Assembly (NCBI GenBank): GCA_963745765.1
Contig: CAVUYQ010000001.1
Coordinates: 1-64,000 of the forward strand
Source of the DNA: Ww85 sp963745765
GTDB taxonomy: Bacteria; Desulfobacterota; Desulfobulbia; Desulfobulbales; Desulfocapsaceae
Length of the DNA: 64,000 nt
Direction of reading: 5' to 3'
Below, in pieces: positions 8,763-18,690 of this stretch; position 1 is the stretch's first letter; every line of letters starts with the position of its first letter. The notes below the pieces were generated by a model. It ran no database searches and was not told the DNA's origin. It worked only from the letters and a program-made list of their open reading frames with translations. The translations under genes and the position numbers were made by a program.

Positions 8763-9725
8763 ATGGAAAAGACAATGCGTAAAATCCTGGTTTTGGCAGC
8801 GATAGCAACAATCGGTTTCACGGCAGCATCATCTCATGCTGCTGAAAGTTATCCCCTTAAAACAGTCACCCTGGCGACGCATTCCAGCCCAGGCGGCGGT
8901 AGTGATGTTTTTTTGCGTCAACTATCAGGTTACATTGGACCGGCACTCGGCGTTAACATTGTAGTCGAGAATATTCGAGGTGGTTCGGGGGCCAAGGCCA
9001 TGGCGGCAATTGCTCAGGCTCCGGCAGATGGTTCCATTTTCTATGCAACAACCCCAACATTTATTTACACTTCCCTTTTGTCTACTCCTCAATACAAATA
9101 CACCGATCTGGAACCGTTGGTGAACATGTTCATAGACCCTGAAGTCATTTACACCGCGGCTAACAGCCCCTACATGACCCTTGAAGATGTTATCAAGGCA
9201 GCCCGGGAGAGCCGGGGGCGATGGGGTGCGGCAACCCCAGCTTCGCTTGAACGACAGGCATTGGAGCAATTGAAAACAGCAGCAGATGTGAATGCGGCGG
9301 TGGTAACCCATGAGGGCGGTGGTGATCTGATGATTAACGTTCTTAACGGAACGCTGCACATCGGGGTCGGTGAAGTTCAGGAATTGCAGTCACAGCTGGA
9401 GGCAAAACAACTGCGAATTCTGGCAACTTTCAGTGCCGAGCGTCTGGCAAACTATCCGGATGTTCCAACAGTTAAAGAGCTGGGATATGACGTTGTCGTT
9501 CAGAAATTCCGTGGATTAGCCGGTCCTAAGGGGTTGCCGGACAATGTCGTGGCAATGTGGGAAAAAGCCGTACAGCAAGTACTGGCCGACCCGACATACA
9601 AGGCTGCCTACGAAGCCGAGAACCTGCGTGCAGAGTATATTTCGCATGCTGACTACGTCAAGTTCATCAGTGACTTCGGTGCTAAAACCGAGAATTTCCT
9701 TCGTGAAACGGGTGTGATCAAGTAA
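8763..9725 (+). CDS. tctC: Tripartite tricarboxylate transporter substrate-binding protein
   Basis: Periplasmic binding protein of the TctC/Bug family, 320 residues, with an N-terminal signal peptide ending near SSHAAES. Typical features are the SPGGGSD loop near residue 45, the ENIRGGSGAKA motif, and a C-terminal GLAGPKGLP segment. These proteins bind carboxylates and deliver them to a TctAB membrane pair, which follows here. The start ATG 8763 follows AGGAGAG. A hairpin after the stop probably limits read-through into tctB, raising binding-protein dosage. The substrate is unknown; the MmgE/PrpD genes downstream suggest a citrate-like or other branched polycarboxylate. Confidence 0.93.
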   Translation: MEKTMRKILVLAAIATIGFTAASSHAAESYPLKTVTLATHSSPGGGSDVFLRQLSGYIGPALGVNIVVENIRGGSGAKAMAAIAQAPADGSIFYATTPTFIYTSLLSTPQYKYTDLEPLVNMFIDPEVIYTAANSPYMTLEDVIKAARESRGRWGAATPASLERQALEQLKTAADVNAAVVTHEGGGDLMINVLNGTLHIGVGEVQELQSQLEAKQLRILATFSAERLANYPDVPTVKELGYDVVVQKFRGLAGPKGLPDNVVAMWEKAVQQVLADPTYKAAYEAENLRAEYISHADYVKFISDFGAKTENFLRETGVIK

Positions 9726-9731
9726 GGTCCC

Positions 9732-9770
9732 GGGCCATTTCGAGCATCTCGTAATGGCCCTTTCTCCTTT
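9732..9770 (+). terminator. Intra-operon attenuator after tctC
   Basis: Stem GGGCCATT/AATGGCCC (9732-9739 and 9753-9760) followed by TTTCTCCTTTCT. Its place between the binding-protein gene and the membrane-subunit genes fits partial termination that favours tctC transcripts. Confidence 0.7.
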
Positions 9771-9797
9771 CTGAATAATCTCTGAACAGGAAACATC

Positions 9798-10284
9798 ATG
9801 CTTACGCGTAATTTAGCCGGCGGTCTTGTTTCGATGCTGCTCGGTACCGTTTATCTTTATTTTGCGTATGGCATCCGGGCCAGTGCGCTTGCCGATACCA
9901 TGGGTGCTGGTGGAGTCCCACGGGTTTATGGATGGTTGATGGTGATGCTTGGAGCAATCCTTAGCCTTCAATCAATTGTGGCCTATCTGCGCAATCCGGA
10001 AAAAAAATCTCTGGCATCCGAATGGCAGGGGCAAGGCTTGAAAACCCTCAAAGCCGCCGGTCTCGTTTGTTTTGGAATTGCCTACCTGCTCATTGTGAAC
10101 ACTCTGGGATATTTACTCTCCATTGCCTTACTGCTGATCGCTCGTAGCGCTGTATCGGGGAGCTCCGATGGGATTCCGGTTGCTCTTAACCGGTATCGTT
10201 GGCGCAATTTTTCTCTGGATAATCTTTGCAGTGGTGCTCGGTGTTCGCATGCCTTCAGGTGTTCTAAAAGTTTTCGGTATTTAA
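9798..10284 (+). CDS. tctB: Tripartite tricarboxylate transporter small membrane subunit (frameshifted)
   Basis: Four-helix small membrane subunit of the TTT family. The first frame covers three hydrophobic segments (residues about 5-25, 42-60, 85-118). A one-base shift near 10140 (GATCGCTCG) moves the frame. The rest then reads VALYRGAPMGFRLLLTGIVG and a final hydrophobic helix, ending at TAA 10282-10284. Restored length is about 161 residues, normal for TctB. The product as read continues out of frame into the tctA start. The indel is probably an error, since the downstream transporter and enzyme genes are intact. Confidence 0.85.
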
Positions 10285-10327
10285 TCTGCCAACGGAGGAC
10301 GCTACCCGTTGGAACTGGAGTTAACCT

Positions 10328-11848
10328 ATGGAAACGATCCTTGCCTCCGCTGCCTATCTTCTTAACATAAATGTCCTTATTGCAGCGTTGACCGGTGTTG
10401 CCTGGGGCATCATGGGTGGGGCATTGCCGGGTATCTCGCCTTCGATTACCATGGCGTTGCTGCTGCCCTTTACCTACACCATGGAACCAGGCAGTGCCAT
10501 TGTCCTGCTGGCGGCAACCTACGTTGGGGCGGAGTACGGCGGTTCGGTACCCGCCATTCTTATTCGAACACCGGGCACCAATGCTGCCGCGGCAGCCGTA
10601 CTTGACGGCTATACCATGAATCAACAGGGCAAACCCGGATTGGCTCTGGGAATTTCGCTTTATTCGGGAGTCCTTGGCAGTCTGTTCGGGCTTACGATGC
10701 TGATGTTATTGTCAGGGCCACTGGCAAGCGTTGCGCTGGCGTTTACGCCTCCAGCCTATTTTGCACTGGGTGTTCTTGGGCTGAGTGTCATAGCGACCCT
10801 GTCGGGCGAGTCCTTAATCAAGGGTTTCATCGCCGCGCTGCTCGGTTTGATGGTTGCCACGATCGGGACAGATCCTGTTGCCGGATCTAACCGCTTTACC
10901 TTTGGCAGTTCGAATCTGTTGTCGGGTATTGCGCCGGTTATGATCATGGTGGGCCTGTTTGCCATGAGTGAACTGCTGGTTCAGGCGGGTAGTAAGGTAA
11001 AGGCTGAACAAACCGCGGCCCGGGCCAGAATACAGTTTCCCGGCTTGAAACTGGCCCGGCGTCTTGCCTTTCCGCAAGCACTCGGCTGCATCATCGGTAC
11101 CTTTGAAGGGGTAATGCCCGGCGCCGGCGGAACGGTTGCATCATTCATGTCATATAACGAGGCCCGCCGCTGGTCGCGGCATCCCGAGGAATTCGGTAAA
11201 GGATCTCCAGAGGGCATTGCGGCTCCCGAAAGTGCGAACAATGCGGTTGCTGAAACGGCCCTGGTACCCTTGTTGTCTTTTGGCATACCGGGTTCGAACT
11301 CGACCGCTATTTTACTGGGTGGTTTCCTGATCCATGGCATCAGGCCGGGGCCCATGCTGTTTCAAAGCTCAAGCGAAGTAGTCTACAGCTTGTATGCCGG
11401 TTTATTCGTCTCGGCAATTAGTTTGCTTTTCATTGGCATGGCTTTGCTTCCGGCCTGTATCTGGCTCGTCAACCGGCCGCGTCATTATCTCAGTGCCTTC
11501 ATCTTCGCCTTGATTCTTTCGGGTATTTATTCTATTGACAACAGTCTGTTTGATCTTGGGATCATGATTGCAGCAGGTGTGATCGGCTATTTCATGCGGA
11601 TGTTACGTTTTCCTTTTTTACCGGCAGTTCTTGGTCTTGTGCTCGGTTACATGGTGGAGAGCAACCTGCGCCGGTCCCTCGTTATCTCTGGAGATGACTG
11701 GAGTATATTTTTTGATGATCGTATATCGCTGGTGCTGCTGCTGGTCTCCTTCCTGTTTATTGCAGGATCACTCGGACGCCGTTTTTTCGCCTTCATCAGG
11801 AAGGAGAAACAGACCTCGATCTCCACAGATTCGGAGGAAAAAGCATGA
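10328..11848 (+). CDS. tctA: Tripartite tricarboxylate transporter large membrane subunit
   Basis: 506-residue, roughly 12-helix secondary transporter subunit. TctA hallmarks include WGIMGGALPGISPSITMAL near the N-terminus, the RTPGTNAAAAAVLDGY loop, the FEGVMPGAGGTVASF motif and the LLSFGIPGSNSTAILLGGF motif. It uses an ion gradient with TctB and the periplasmic TctC. The start ATG follows CTGGAGTTAACCT. Its stop overlaps the next start by 4 bp (ATGA), so transport and the first MmgE/PrpD protein are translationally coupled. Confidence 0.96.
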   Translation: METILASAAYLLNINVLIAALTGVAWGIMGGALPGISPSITMALLLPFTYTMEPGSAIVLLAATYVGAEYGGSVPAILIRTPGTNAAAAAVLDGYTMNQQGKPGLALGISLYSGVLGSLFGLTMLMLLSGPLASVALAFTPPAYFALGVLGLSVIATLSGESLIKGFIAALLGLMVATIGTDPVAGSNRFTFGSSNLLSGIAPVMIMVGLFAMSELLVQAGSKVKAEQTAARARIQFPGLKLARRLAFPQALGCIIGTFEGVMPGAGGTVASFMSYNEARRWSRHPEEFGKGSPEGIAAPESANNAVAETALVPLLSFGIPGSNSTAILLGGFLIHGIRPGPMLFQSSSEVVYSLYAGLFVSAISLLFIGMALLPACIWLVNRPRHYLSAFIFALILSGIYSIDNSLFDLGIMIAAGVIGYFMRMLRFPFLPAVLGLVLGYMVESNLRRSLVISGDDWSIFFDDRISLVLLLVSFLFIAGSLGRRFFAFIRKEKQTSISTDSEEKA

Positions 11849-13221
11849 CCGTTGAACTCAATCAGCTGACGGTGTCACAACGTTTGTCAGGTTGGGCATC
11901 ATCACTCGCTCCCGATGAATTACCGATTGCAACTGTCGAAAAGAACCGGAATATCCTGGTGGATATTGTCGGCCTGTGCATCGCCGCCCGCAATCAGGAT
12001 TATGTTCTGGCGACCAAGGCGGCGGCAGAACCGGGCGATCATATCATCATCGGTCATCGTGAACGGGTTTCGCCGTCCAGTGCAGCTCTCATCAACGGTA
12101 CTGCCGCTCATGGTGAAGATTTTGACGACACCTTTGTGGGCGGTCCTGTGCATTCAGGGGTGGTATTGGTGCCTGCATTGTTGGCGGCTGCCCAGACCTA
12201 TAAGCTGAACAACGATCGTGTTGTGCTGGGATTGGCCGCCGGTTCCGAGCTGCTCTGTCGGCTCGCGCTGACCTTACCGAAAGCGGTCCACAAAGCGGGA
12301 TTTCACCCAACAGCGGTACTGGGTGGTTTCGGTGCCACGCTTGGCATCTGTGTCGCCTGCAACGCCGATGAAAAGGTGACAGCCAATGCACTCGGGATTG
12401 TCGGCAGCATGGCCTCCGGAATAATCGAATATCTGGGCGATGGCAGTTGGACAAAGCGTATGCATCCCGGCTGGGCAGCGCAGTCTGCGCTACGGGCCTA
12501 TGCTATGGCCAAGGCCGGGTTTGTTGGTCCCAAAGCGGTTTTTGAAGGTGTGCATGGCGCGTTCAGTACTTTTGCGCCGTCTATAGAGCCACGAACCGAG
12601 CAGTTATTTAACCGCCTGGGTGAGTTTTGGGTGAGCGAGATGATTGCCTTTAAGTGTTATCCGTGCGGCGGCATGATTCAGCCGTACATTGATTGTGCCA
12701 TTCAGCTTCGTGACCGAGGCGTGAGCCTTGACGGCATCACTTCTGTTATCTGTAAGACAGCGGAGGGAATTGTGCATCGTCTGTGGGAGCCATTGGAACT
12801 GAAACGTCGCCCGCCGACCACTTATGCCGCCAAATTTTCAACACCATTCGGTGTTGCGCTCGGTCTCGTGCGCGGTCACGCTCATCTCAATGACTACACT
12901 GAGGAAGCCATTAACGATGAGTCCCTGTTGAAGATTATGAAGCTTGTTGATTTTGAGATTGATCCGGACAACCCATACCCCGATGCATTCACCGGTCATG
13001 TCCGACTGGTCTATAACGACGGCCGGGTCGAGGAGGTGGAGCAGGGTTTTATACGGGGTGGTGTTGATGCGCCGTTGTCAAAACAGGAAATAGAAGATAA
13101 GTTTCGCGCCAACGTGGAATTCGGTGGTTGCAATAATGGTGATCAGTTGCTCGATGTCTGCGATCAGATCGGTAATCGGAAGGGCGATTATATGCTTATC
13201 CAGGAATTAGCAGGACAATGA
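11845..13221 (+). CDS. MmgE/PrpD family protein (first copy)
   Basis: 458 residues, matching the MmgE/PrpD fold: an all-helical N-terminal domain with NGTAAHGEDFDDTFVGGPVH and a C-terminal lid domain. Known members include 2-methylcitrate dehydratase, cis-aconitate decarboxylase and iminodisuccinate epimerase, so dehydration, decarboxylation or epimerisation of a polycarboxylate is expected. The HGEDFDD and GFHPTA segments fall where the family active site lies. Codons overlap both neighbours by 4 bp (tctA and the SDR gene), which ties it tightly to this operon. The exact substrate is not derivable. Confidence 0.9.
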   Translation: MTVELNQLTVSQRLSGWASSLAPDELPIATVEKNRNILVDIVGLCIAARNQDYVLATKAAAEPGDHIIIGHRERVSPSSAALINGTAAHGEDFDDTFVGGPVHSGVVLVPALLAAAQTYKLNNDRVVLGLAAGSELLCRLALTLPKAVHKAGFHPTAVLGGFGATLGICVACNADEKVTANALGIVGSMASGIIEYLGDGSWTKRMHPGWAAQSALRAYAMAKAGFVGPKAVFEGVHGAFSTFAPSIEPRTEQLFNRLGEFWVSEMIAFKCYPCGGMIQPYIDCAIQLRDRGVSLDGITSVICKTAEGIVHRLWEPLELKRRPPTTYAAKFSTPFGVALGLVRGHAHLNDYTEEAINDESLLKIMKLVDFEIDPDNPYPDAFTGHVRLVYNDGRVEEVEQGFIRGGVDAPLSKQEIEDKFRANVEFGGCNNGDQLLDVCDQIGNRKGDYMLIQELAGQ

Positions 13222-13970
13222 CGGTGGAATTAGAAGGCAGTGCCGTATTGGTCACCGGCGCATCACGCAACATCGGCCGGGCTATTGCACTGGCGATGGC
13301 ACAACGTGGCGCGGATGTCGTCGTTCATGTTGCACAGGACGTTCAATCCGGTAGAAAAACGGCGGCATCCGTCGTGGCTATCGGTCGTCAGGCAACGGTT
13401 GTGCAGGGCGATCTTTCGTCTCCGGAGATTGCGGCGAGAGTGGTGCGCGAGGCGGGGGAAGCCTTTGGCCGCCTCGACTGTATCGTCAATAATGCAGCCA
13501 TTCGACCAGAAGCGCCTTTTGCACAATTGAGCTACGATCAGTGGCGTCGAGTCCTTGGCGTATGTCTGGATTCTGCCTTTCTGGTTTCACAAGCGGCTTT
13601 GCCCTATCTCGAAAAAAGTGATCATGCTTCCATCATCAATATCGGGGGGTTGACCGGCCATACGGGGGCGCTGCACCGGGCGCATGTCATTACGGCTAAG
13701 GCAGGTTTGATAGGGCTGACCAAAGCCCTTGCCCATGAATTAGCACCAAGGGTTACCGTCAATTGCGTATCCCCCGGCTTGATTGACACCGATCGTCAGG
13801 GCCAGACGGCGAAACGTCCGCAGCACCATGCCACGCGAACAAATCTCGCTGGTCGGCGGGGTTTACCCGAGGAAGTTGCCGAGGCGGTTGCCTATCTCTG
13901 CGGCCCGAGCGCCCGCTACATTACAGGACAAACACTTCATGTTAATGGTGGCGCCTACCTTGCATCGTGA
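13218..13970 (+). CDS. SDR-fold protein lacking the catalytic Ser and Tyr
   Basis: Classical short-chain dehydrogenase fold, 250 residues. The cofactor-binding TGASRNIGRA (residues 14-22), NNAAIR (91-96) and a C-terminal TGQTLHVNGG are intact. The catalytic set is not. The Ser position of the usual NISS motif reads NIGG (143-144). The Tyr four residues before Lys161 is Val157 (HVITAK). The helix-4 Asn position is Cys116 (GVCLDS). Only Lys remains. It may bind NAD(P)(H) and act as a structural partner or use a different chemistry, perhaps through the nearby His153 and His156. It is the last gene of the coupled tctA-prpD-SDR set. Confidence 0.88.
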   Translation: MTVELEGSAVLVTGASRNIGRAIALAMAQRGADVVVHVAQDVQSGRKTAASVVAIGRQATVVQGDLSSPEIAARVVREAGEAFGRLDCIVNNAAIRPEAPFAQLSYDQWRRVLGVCLDSAFLVSQAALPYLEKSDHASIINIGGLTGHTGALHRAHVITAKAGLIGLTKALAHELAPRVTVNCVSPGLIDTDRQGQTAKRPQHHATRTNLAGRRGLPEEVAEAVAYLCGPSARYITGQTLHVNGGAYLAS

Positions 13971-14414
13971 GAAGACCTGCCTGTTGCCTTTATAGCCTGT
14001 ATTTTTCATGGAAAAAATCATTGATATTAGAACAATATCGAACAGTTATTCAGGACAATTGCAATTATGCCGATGACACGGTTTGTAACCTTTAAAATCA
14101 ATGATGAAAAGACAGAATTACCTCCCTCGGACGAGTCGATAGGCCTTCTATCCTGCGTCGCTTTTGAGGAAGGCCCTACGTATATGGCCTTCCCCAAGTC
14201 TTCTTGGCTAGCAGACCGTCTCACCTCGTGAAATATTCAGGATAGGGAAGGTTTCCTTTGCGTACCTGATTGATTCCGTATTTCGTCTTATTGTACAAAA
14301 AGTCTCCGGCTGATTTTCTTTATAGCCGACGAATACCTTTTCCGGCCACCGGTGATTTTGACCTTCGGTCTCAGAGGGAAAGTTGAATTTTTTACTTATC
14401 TGAATTGGAGATAG
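13971..14414. other. Intergenic region with inverted repeat
   Basis: Between the SDR gene and the second MmgE/PrpD gene. It contains a perfect inverted repeat GGAAGGCC/GGCCTTCC (14168-14175 and 14186-14193, ten-base spacer) in a region with related GGCCTTC copies. The rest shows no gene. A promoter for the second MmgE/PrpD gene is likely but not clear. Confidence 0.45.
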
Positions 14415-15855
14415 ATGATGCAGATCAACCCTTTTGCAGATGTACCTGAAAATATGGAAGTGACTGCCGCAGCGGCTGCGTTTAGTGAAACGGTGGAATA
14501 TAGGGAAATACCTGACGAGGCATTACGAATCGGTACTCGCTGTGTTCTTGATGGCATGGGGCTTTTTGTTGCCGGTACTGACGAGCGCTCGGTGAGAATA
14601 TTAGCGGCTGAGGCGTGCGACCAGGGAGGCCGCGAAGATGCTCTTTTATTAGGGTACGGCTGTAAGAAAGTGCCTGCTCCTCTGGCAGCCAGAGTCCTGG
14701 GAACGGCGGCTCATGCGCACGATTGGGACGACAGTCAGGTGAGTGTGGACCCTGATCATGTTTATGGTTTGCTTTCTCACCCGACGACGGCTCCGCTGTC
14801 CGCTGCACTGGTAACAGCACAAAAAACAGGAGGGATCAGCGGCAAACAATTTTTGTTAGGTTTTCTCACCGGCTATGAGGTGGAATGTAAAATTTCCGAG
14901 TGGATGTATCCGAAGCACTACAAGGGCGGCATGCACTCTACGGGAACCGTTGGCACTTTTGGCGCCTATGTTGCTGCTGCAAAAATAATGGGATTAAAAG
15001 GCAGAAAGCTGCGTTGTGGTTTTGGTATAGCAGCCAGCCTGGCCGCCGGTATCCGTGTCAATTTCGGAACCATGACCAAACCACTGCATGCCGGACGCGC
15101 CGCTGAAAATGGGGTTATTGCTGCGACTCTCGCCGCACAGGGTTTTACCGCCGATCCTGATGCACTGGATGGGCCCTGGGGGTTTTTCGCCGTACAGGGC
15201 GGGGGCATCAGCCGAAAAAAAATGGAACCAGGGATTCGGTAAAACATGGTCCATCGTTGAGCCTGGCGTAAGCATAAAACCCTATCCTTGCGGTGTCCTG
15301 ACCCATCCTTCCATTGATCTCATGCTGAAATTGGTTACCGATCATGATATTAAACCAGAAGAGATAGAAGAGGTAATCCTGTATGCGGCCAGCAATATTC
15401 TCAGTCCGATTCGCTATCCCATCGCCGTAAATCATTTACAGGCGAAGTTCTCACTTCCGGCTGAATTGGCCATGATTGCCATCAATCGCAAAGCAGGGAA
15501 AAAGGAGTTCAGCGATGCCTTTGTTGGGTCTGAAACCATGCAGGCGATGCAGCGTAAAATAAGAACCGAGCATGATCCCGAAATTGAAAAACTTGGTTTT
15601 GATAAAATGAGGTCAAGAATCACTATCAGGTTAACCAACGGTACTGCGGTTAGCGATTCAGCTGATGAGCGCTATAGAGGCGGGCCGGATAATCCATTGA
15701 CTGACCGGGAATTGGAAGGAAAGGTTCAGGCATGCTGTGAAGGAGTACTCGATCGATCCCGACAGGAGCATCTGATCCAAAATATCTGGCAAATAAAAAA
15801 ACTGGAAGATGTTACGGTGTTGGCTCAAGCCATACAGTCGGGGATGAATGAGTGA
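14415..15855 (+). CDS. MmgE/PrpD family protein (second copy, frameshifted)
   Basis: A second, divergent MmgE/PrpD protein. Frame one gives the N-terminal helical domain with LGTAAHAHDWDDSQVSVDPD and GMHSTGTVGTFGAY, to about 15214. A run of eight A residues at 15215-15222 then shifts the frame. The second frame continues GFGKTWSIVEPGVSIKPYPC to the stop at 15855. Removing one A restores about 479 codons. The break sits exactly in a homopolymer, so a sequencing indel is the simplest reading. It is separated from the first copy by 444 bp and may be under its own promoter. Two paralogues suggest two isomerisation or dehydration steps, or two substrates. Confidence 0.88.
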
Positions 15856-15883
15856 TGACCAGACAGATCTCGCCCGAGTCCGC

Positions 15884-16955
15884 TTAAGTTTTCAGGGTCG
15901 CTATTAATCGGCGACCTTCATTGTTAAAGAGAAAAACATGTTCGGGGTCGCCGGCGACTCCCATTACTGCACCCGGTTCGGGAGTTAGATCGGTGCTCAC
16001 CATACGGACGATGATGTCTTCGTCCTTCCGGTTTCTCAGGTGGATGAGTGTCTCTGCGCCCAGCGCTTCAGTAAACCTGACAGCCGAGTCGAACATTCCG
16101 GCTCCCGGTTCACACAACCGGAGGTGTTCCGGTCGGAGTCCGACGGTTACCATTTGGTCTGACTGCGAACAGGTGGCAATAGGACCTGCATTTTTAAGAT
16201 GGACTGCTCCTTGTTTAATCTCTGCAGCCAGGAAGTTCATGGGCGGCGAACCGATAAATCCGCCGACAAAAATCGTTGCCGGATTGTGATAAACCTCATG
16301 CGGGGTACCAACCTGTTCGGCGACCCCGTTGTTCATAACGATCATCCGGTCAGCCAGGGTCATCGCCTCAACCTGATCATGGGTCACATACAGAAGAGGT
16401 GACGGCAAGATCCCGCTGCAGTGTCTTGATTTCCATGCGCATCTGCACCCGGAGTTTGGCGTCGAGGTTGGACAGCGGCTCATCAAACAGGAAAACGGCG
16501 GGGTTGCGGACAATGGCCCTACCCATGGCAACACGCTGCCGTTGACCGCCGGAAAGTTGGCGGGGTCTTCGTTTGAGGTAGGGCTCAAGTTCGAGTAGCC
16601 GTGCTGCTTCACCAACCCGCCTTTTGATCTCCTGCTTGTCCATCCCGGCTATTTTCAGGCCATAGGCCATGTTGTTGAAGACGGACATGTGCGGATAGAG
16701 CGCATAGTTCTGGAATACCATGGCGATGTCACGTTCCCTGGGCTCAAGATCGTTGACCACCCGGTCGCCAATGGTGACGGTCCCCTCGGTGATTCGCTCG
16801 AGGCCGGCGATCATGCGCAGCAGGGTGGACTTGCCGCAACCGGACGGCCCGACAATAACGATGAGCTCACCGTCGCTTATGTCCATCGATATGCCATGGA
16901 TGACGGCAACCTTACCAAAGCTCTTCTTAACGTCGTTTATCGTAACCTGTGCCAT
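15884..16955 (-). CDS. ugpC: sn-Glycerol-3-phosphate-type ABC transporter ATPase (frameshifted)
   Basis: MalK/UgpC-family ATPase. Walker A GPSGCGKST, signature LSGGQRQR and Walker B VFLFDEPLSNLD lie in the first frame. A break near 16395 leads to the frame carrying LLYVTHDQVEAMTLADRM (switch His) and the C-terminal TOBE regulatory domain with VGLRPEHLRL. The start ATG at 16955 (MAQVTINDV) matches the family. Restored length is about 356 residues, as expected. Last gene of the ugpBAEC order on the minus strand. Assignment to glycerol-3-phosphate rests on the gene order and overall similarity; related sugar transporters cannot be excluded. Confidence 0.88.
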
Positions 16956-16963
16956 GTCTCTTT

Positions 16964-17809
16964 CTATTTCTCGCTTTCGACGAGCCCTTTGACAAAGAGT
17001 TTTTGCATGAAAAGGACCACCGCAACCGGCGGAACCATTGCGAGTATGGCGGTGGCCATAATCACCGGCCACTCGACCGTCTGATCACCGCTTGGCAGCA
17101 TCTGTTTAATCCCCATGACAATGGTGTTCATGCTGGGATCTGTCGTGACCAGCAGCGGCCAGAGGTATTGGTTCCAGCCGTAAATGAAAAGGATCACAAA
17201 AAGAGCGGCGATATTTGTACGCGACATCGGCAGCAGAATATCGATGAAAAATCGCATAGGACCGGCACCGTCAATCCGCGCCGCCTCCACGAGTTCATCG
17301 GGTATGGTGAGAAATAGCTGGCGGAACAGGAAGGTGGCGGTCGCTGAAGCGATCAGCGGCAGAATCAGGCCGGAATAACTGTTGAGCAGACCAAGACCTG
17401 CTATCACTTCGTAGGTTGGAACGATACGGACCTCCACCGGCAGCATCAGGGTCAGGAAGATGAGCCAGAAAAAGAGGTTTTTGAGCGGAAAACGAAAATA
17501 GACAATGGCATAGGCTGAAATGATGGAGATGCCAATTTTGCCGATGGTAATGCCGAGTGCCATAATCAGGGAGTTCATCAGCATTCTCCATACCGGAGCG
17601 CTCATGCCTGAAAGTAATGCTTCCTGATAATTCTCGATAAAATGTGTGCCGGGAACCAGGGGCATAGGGGGGGAAATGAGGTCATCCTGGGTTACCGTGG
17701 AGGCAATGAAGGCTACGTAAATGGGAAAACAGATAATGCAGATACCGAGAATGAGGGCGCCATGGGTCAGCCACAGCCCCAGACCTCTTTTTTCAACCAT
17801 TGCCGCCAT
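16964..17809 (-). CDS. ugpE: ABC transporter permease, UgpE type
   Basis: Inner-membrane permease with six predicted helices, 281 residues. The EAA cytoplasmic loop that contacts the ATPase reads ELVEAARIDGAGPMRFF. The C-terminus PVAVVLFMQKLFVKGL is typical of the MalG/UgpE group. The gene follows ugpA with a one-base overlap and precedes ugpC by 8 bp. Confidence 0.93.
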   Translation of the reverse strand: MAAMVEKRGLGLWLTHGALILGICIICFPIYVAFIASTVTQDDLISPPMPLVPGTHFIENYQEALLSGMSAPVWRMLMNSLIMALGITIGKIGISIISAYAIVYFRFPLKNLFFWLIFLTLMLPVEVRIVPTYEVIAGLGLLNSYSGLILPLIASATATFLFRQLFLTIPDELVEAARIDGAGPMRFFIDILLPMSRTNIAALFVILFIYGWNQYLWPLLVTTDPSMNTIVMGIKQMLPSGDQTVEWPVIMATAILAMVPPVAVVLFMQKLFVKGLVESEK

Positions 17810-18690
17810 CAGTAATGCACCTTTCGTTCGATGAAACGGAACTGCACAACCGTCAGGGCTCCGACGACTAGGAGCAGAATAACTGACTGGGCAGCTGAGG
17901 AACCCAGATCCTGCCCGATAAATCCGTCGGCAAAGACCTTGTAGACAAGAATAGTGGTTGATTGTTGCGGTCCTCCCGCCGTAATGGTGTGGATAACACC
18001 GAAGGTCTCAAAAAAGGCGTATACCAGATTGACGACCAGAAGGAAAAAAGTGGTTGGTGACAGCAGCGGAAAGACGATGGTCCAGAACCGTTTCCAAAAG
18101 GATGCGCCATCGAGGGCTGCAGCTTCGATAATACTTGGCGGAATCGATTGCAGCCCTGCCAGGAAAAAGAGAAAATTATAGCTGATCTGTTTCCAGGCCG
18201 AAGCCATTACCACCAGGGTCATGGCTTCGCCGCCGTTTAGGGTGTGGTTCCAGTGGTAGCCGAAGCGGGCCAGATACCAGGGCAGGATGCCGATTGAGGG
18301 ATTAAAGAGAAACAGCCATAGGACACCGGCAATGGCTGGAGCCACGGCGTAAGGCCAGATCAATAGCGTCCGGTAGCCATCAGCACCTTTGATGACCCGG
18401 TCTGCCAACACCGCAAGCCACAGGGCAAAACTCATGGAAATTGCCGTGACCAGAAGACTGAATACGGCGGTGGTCATGAATGAGGAGCGATAGTATGGAT
18501 CGGAGAACAGGTAAATGAAATTATCAAACCCGACAAACTGGTTTTTCAGGCCAAAAGGATCGGGAATGAAGGCCGACTGGTAAATAGCCTGGCCGGCGGG
18601 CCAGAAAAAAAATACTATGGTAATGACCATCTGCGGGGCTACGAGCAGGTAGGGGAGCAAACGGTTGTTGAAGGTTACGCGTTTTTCCAT
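17809..18690 (-). CDS. ugpA: ABC transporter permease, UgpA type
   Basis: Inner-membrane permease, 293 residues, six helices. It has an N-terminal LLPYLLVAPQMVITIVFFFW segment and an EAA loop IIEAAALDGASFWKRFWTI. It pairs with UgpE as the heterodimeric channel. It lies in the ugpBAEC order, about 130 bp after the end of ugpB. Confidence 0.93.
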   Translation of the reverse strand: MEKRVTFNNRLLPYLLVAPQMVITIVFFFWPAGQAIYQSAFIPDPFGLKNQFVGFDNFIYLFSDPYYRSSFMTTAVFSLLVTAISMSFALWLAVLADRVIKGADGYRTLLIWPYAVAPAIAGVLWLFLFNPSIGILPWYLARFGYHWNHTLNGGEAMTLVVMASAWKQISYNFLFFLAGLQSIPPSIIEAAALDGASFWKRFWTIVFPLLSPTTFFLLVVNLVYAFFETFGVIHTITAGGPQQSTTILVYKVFADGFIGQDLGSSAAQSVILLLVVGALTVVQFRFIERKVHY

